A stretch of 7,292 nucleotides of DNA from CALAEC01 sp050692915. Lineage in GTDB: Bacteria; Actinomycetota; UBA4738; CALAEC01. Under the pieces are notes generated by a model. It made no database searches and had not been told where the DNA came from. It saw only the letters and a program-made list of their open reading frames with translations. Positions 5,471 through 7,292 of the stretch are shown in pieces (the stretch's first letter is position 1; every line of letters starts with the position of its first letter). The DNA is taken from positions 1 to 7,292 of the forward strand of contig JBOGVU010000116.1 of assembly GCA_050692915.1 (NCBI GenBank), read 5' to 3'. Position numbers and translations under genes: made by a program.

Positions 5471-6208
5471 GCGCTCGTCTTCCTCCCGCACCCACGTCCC
5501 GGCCTCGTCGGTGAACGAGGAGCGGACGTGGAGCATCACCCCGCTCCCCCGAGCGTACTCCACCGCCCGGAGCTGGAGGACCGCGGCCCCGGCGGCGGCC
5601 ATCTCCAGCATCTCCTCGTACGACACCGCGTGGAGCTTCCGGGCCTCCGGGACCACGCGGGGATCCGCCGTGAACACCCCCGCCACGTCCGTGTAGATCT
5701 CGCACACCTCGGCACCGAGGGCCGCGGCCAGGGCCACGGCGGTCGTGTCGGAGCCTCCTCGGCCGAGCGTGGTCACGTCCGCGGCCGTGGACACGCCCTG
5801 GAACCCAGCCACGATGACCACCGCGCCCCGGTCGAGGGCCTCGCGGATCCGGCCGGGCCGGATGTCGGTGATCCGGGCCCGCCCGTGGCGGGTGTCGGTG
5901 ATGATCCCCGCCTGGGAGCCGGTGTAGCTCGCGGCCGCGAAGCCCGCCGCGTTCATCGCGATCGCCAGGAGCGACATGGCGATCCGCTCCCCCGCGGTCA
6001 GCAGGAGGTCGAGCTCGCGAGGGTTCGGCATGGGGGTGAGCTCGTGGGCCATCGCGGTGAGCTCGTCGGTGGTATCGCCCATGGCGGAGACCACCACCAC
6101 CACCTCGTGTCCGTCCTTCCGGGCCCGGATCACCCGGTCACCCACGGCCCGGATCCGGTCGATGTCGGCCACGGACGAGCCGCCGTACTTCTGGACGATG
6201 ATCGACAT
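4973..6208 (-). CDS. lysC: Aspartokinase (alpha subunit)
   Basis: Phosphorylates aspartate to aspartyl-4-phosphate with ATP, the first and usually feedback-controlled step of the aspartate pathway; cytosolic. 411 residues, normal for the monofunctional lysC type. The kinase domain shows KYGGSS (7-12), VVVSAMGDTTDEL (38-50), TAGERIAMSLL with Glu74, TGSQAGI (96-102), VAGFQG (133-138), GRGGSDTTAVALAAAL (149-164) and YTDVAGVFTADPR (172-184). Two ACT domains follow, one around VQGVPDRPGIAAAIF and one around VSLVGAGMKTHPGV; in relatives these bind lysine and threonine. The ATG at 6208 shares its A with the recR stop (TGATG), with GGGAG 5 nt upstream. One small oddity is Ala176 where many relatives have Asp (TDVDGV). 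Concerted lysine/threonine inhibition is inferred from the family. Confidence 0.97.
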   Translation of the reverse strand: MSIIVQKYGGSSVADIDRIRAVGDRVIRARKDGHEVVVVVSAMGDTTDELTAMAHELTPMPNPRELDLLLTAGERIAMSLLAIAMNAAGFAAASYTGSQAGIITDTRHGRARITDIRPGRIREALDRGAVVIVAGFQGVSTAADVTTLGRGGSDTTAVALAAALGAEVCEIYTDVAGVFTADPRVVPEARKLHAVSYEEMLEMAAAGAAVLQLRAVEYARGSGVMLHVRSSFTDEAGTWVREEDERMEQAIISGVVHDTGEAKITVQGVPDRPGIAAAIFRAVADEGINVDTIVQNVSKDGLADVSFTVPKDDLPHAATVMEGLVKEIGAERHTTDDGIATVSLVGAGMKTHPGVQAEMFSALAEAGINIEMISTSSIRITCVVRADDVESAVKALHARFALSDQAVVREH

Positions 6209-6801
6209 CACATCTCCCGGCGGCCCTCCAGGGCCTGGCCCAGGGTGACCTCGTCGGCGTACTCGAGGTCGCCGCCCACCGGAAGGCCGCTGGCCAGCCT
6301 GGTCACCCTGACGCCGAGCGGCTTGAGCAGCCCCGCCACGTACATGGCCGTGGCGTTGCCCTCGAGGTTCGGGTTCGTGGCCAGGATGACCTCGCCCACG
6401 CCGTTCCGGCCCACCCGGTCGAGCAGCTCCTGGACCCGGAGGTCGTCGGGGCCGATCCCCTGCATCGGCGAGATGGCCCCGCCGAGCACGTGATACCGAC
6501 CCTTGATCGCCCCGGTACGCTCCAGCGCCGACACGTCCTTCGGCTCCTCGACCACGCACACCACGGCGGTGTCGCGGGTGGGGTCGGCGCAGAACCGGCA
6601 CAGCTCCCCCTCGGACACGCCGAAGCACTCCCGGCAGAACCGGACCCGCTCCTTCGCCTGGACGATGGCCTCGGCCAGACGCTTGGCGTCCTGTGAGGCA
6701 GCCTTGACGATGTGGAACGCCAACCGCTGGGCCGACTTCGGGCCGATGCCCGGCAGGCGGTTCAGCTCGTCGACGAGGTCCTGGATGGGTCCCTCGTACA
6801 C
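6208..6801 (-). CDS. recR: Recombination mediator RecR
   Basis: Works with RecF and RecO to load RecA on gapped single-stranded DNA in recombinational repair. 197 residues, the usual length. Visible in order: the helix-hairpin-helix LPGIGPKSAQRLAFHIV (16-32), a four-Cys zinc finger (Cys56, Cys59, Cys68, Cys71: CRECFGVSEGELCRFC), and the Toprim domain with VCVVEEPKDVSALE, VLGGAISPMQGIGPDDL and EVILATNPNLEGNATAMY. The C-terminus has the typical TRLASGLPVGGDLEYADEVTLGQAL. The start is GTG at 6801, 9 nt after the dnaX stop; the ribosome binding site is weak (GAGGG at 6816-6820, further away than usual), so translation may be coupled to dnaX. Its stop overlaps the lysC start by one base. Confidence 0.98.
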   Translation of the reverse strand: MYEGPIQDLVDELNRLPGIGPKSAQRLAFHIVKAASQDAKRLAEAIVQAKERVRFCRECFGVSEGELCRFCADPTRDTAVVCVVEEPKDVSALERTGAIKGRYHVLGGAISPMQGIGPDDLRVQELLDRVGRNGVGEVILATNPNLEGNATAMYVAGLLKPLGVRVTRLASGLPVGGDLEYADEVTLGQALEGRREM

Positions 6802-6810
6802 CCGGCCAGC

Positions 6811-7292
6811 CTATCCCTCGTCGACGACCTCCGCGCCGAACTGGGTCTTCAGGAGCTCCTCCGCGGCCTCGGGTGTGGGCGGCGGCTCGTCCTCGACCGT
6901 CTCCACCACGGTCCCCTCGCGGACCGTGGCCCGGACCTTCGGCGTGACGCCGAACAGCTCGTCGAGTACCTCGACGAGGTCGGCGGAGCGCTCCTGGACC
7001 TTGGCCGCCCCCACCTCGCGTCCGGGCGGGAACACCAGCTCCAGCTCTTCGCCGTCGAACGAGCCCACCGTGGCCACCTGGGCGCTGGCGAACAGCACCA
7101 TCTTGCGGCGGGACTTGAGGGCATCCAGGACCTGAGGCCACGACCGCCGCAGCATCTCGGCGTCCACCGTCGCCGCACTCGGCGCATGCGCCTTCGTGCC
7201 CTTGGGTGCGGCGCTCGGATCCGTCGGCGGGGCGCTCGGCCCTGGTGCGGCGCTCGGATCCGATTCGGGCACCGAAGGGGTCCCCTCCGCGG
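6811..7292 (-). CDS. dnaX: DNA polymerase III gamma/tau subunit, C-terminal part (partial)
   Basis: The frame is open to the right edge of the window, so only the last 160 or so residues are seen; the ATPase domains lie outside. The visible part starts with a Pro/Ala/Ser-rich linker, followed by a domain beginning DAEMLRRSWPQVLDALKSRR, continuing with a beta segment GEELELVFPP, an amphipathic helix VEVLDELFGV, and ending EELLKTQFGAEVVDEG. This layout (linker, W-x-x-V/I-L helix, short beta region, terminal L-L-x-x-F-G-A) is typical of the C-terminal domain of DnaX in Gram-positive bacteria. Its place directly before recR supports the call. A GTG at 7272 could be mistaken for a start, but it lies within the linker. 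Tau links clamp loader and polymerase cores at the fork. Confidence 0.85.
   Translation of the reverse strand, partial: AEGTPSVPESDPSAAPGPSAPPTDPSAAPKGTKAHAPSAATVDAEMLRRSWPQVLDALKSRRKMVLFASAQVATVGSFDGEELELVFPPGREVGAAKVQERSADLVEVLDELFGVTPKVRATVREGTVVETVEDEPPPTPEAAEELLKTQFGAEVVDEG
7205..7262 (-). repeat. Direct repeat within the dnaX linker
   Basis: The 19-mer GGTGCGGCGCTCGGATCCG occurs at 7205-7223 and again at 7244-7262, a period of 39 nt (13 codons). The core GGCGCTCGG occurs a third time at 7231-7239. The repeat keeps the frame and encodes repeated DPSAAP/APP units of the flexible linker, consistent with a small in-frame duplication. Confidence 0.75.

Noticed and set aside
4301..6493. 730-codon open frame on the plus strand
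   Set aside because: Antisense to lysC and recR, whose motifs are complete on the minus strand. The translation is low-complexity.
6209..7141. Extension of the lysC frame upstream through recR and dnaX
   Set aside because: Aspartokinase clearly begins at MSIIVQKYGGSS (6208) with its own ribosome binding site. The upstream translation is Arg/Gly-rich shadow sequence.
6811..7272. A free-standing gene starting at GTG 7272
   Set aside because: The frame is open to the window edge and the codon lies in a Pro/Ala linker. The protein is best read as the DnaX C-terminus.

Overview
The window is very GC-rich, its codons end almost always in G or C, and GTG and TTG starts are common. The gene order dnaX-recR-lysC-asd, the lysC type with a likely internal beta-subunit start, and a Sec-exported calcium-binding repeat protein with paired cysteines all point to an actinobacterium or a close high-GC Gram-positive relative. 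I cannot name the species. The window looks chromosomal: I see no transposase, integrase, phage gene or CRISPR array.

Plus strand, left part (1-3215). The 3' end of an exported type-1 copper protein (cupredoxin) comes first. It is followed by a tRNA-Pro(CGG) gene with an encoded CCA. Two nucleotides after that CCA lies a strong ribosome binding site for a small MazG-like nucleotide pyrophosphohydrolase with a cysteine tail. A two-domain universal stress protein overlaps the MazG stop by 4 nt. Next are an EamA/DMT-type 10-helix transporter and, again with a 4-nt overlap, a secreted RTX-like calcium-binding repeat protein. The repeat protein appears to carry a one-base frameshift in a G-run near its 3' end.

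Minus strand, right part (3217-7292, read right to left). This is a compact operon: dnaX (C-terminal part only), recR, lysC (aspartokinase), a membrane-anchored zinc-ribbon protein of unknown function, and asd (aspartate-semialdehyde dehydrogenase). Junctions are 9 nt, a 1-nt overlap, 1 nt and 39 nt. dnaX and recR belong to replication and repair. lysC and asd catalyse the first and second steps of the aspartate pathway (lysine/diaminopimelate, methionine, threonine). The small ybaB gene that often sits between dnaX and recR is missing.

The two gene sets converge with their stop codons one nucleotide apart (3213-3215 and 3217-3219), once the repeat-protein frameshift is taken into account. 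No stretch longer than about 40 nt lacks a gene. I found no clearly new multi-gene defence or mobile system. The points most worth a second look are the zinc-ribbon membrane protein inside the lysC-asd operon, the frameshifted repeat protein, the tRNA used as a leader for mazG, and the missing ybaB.
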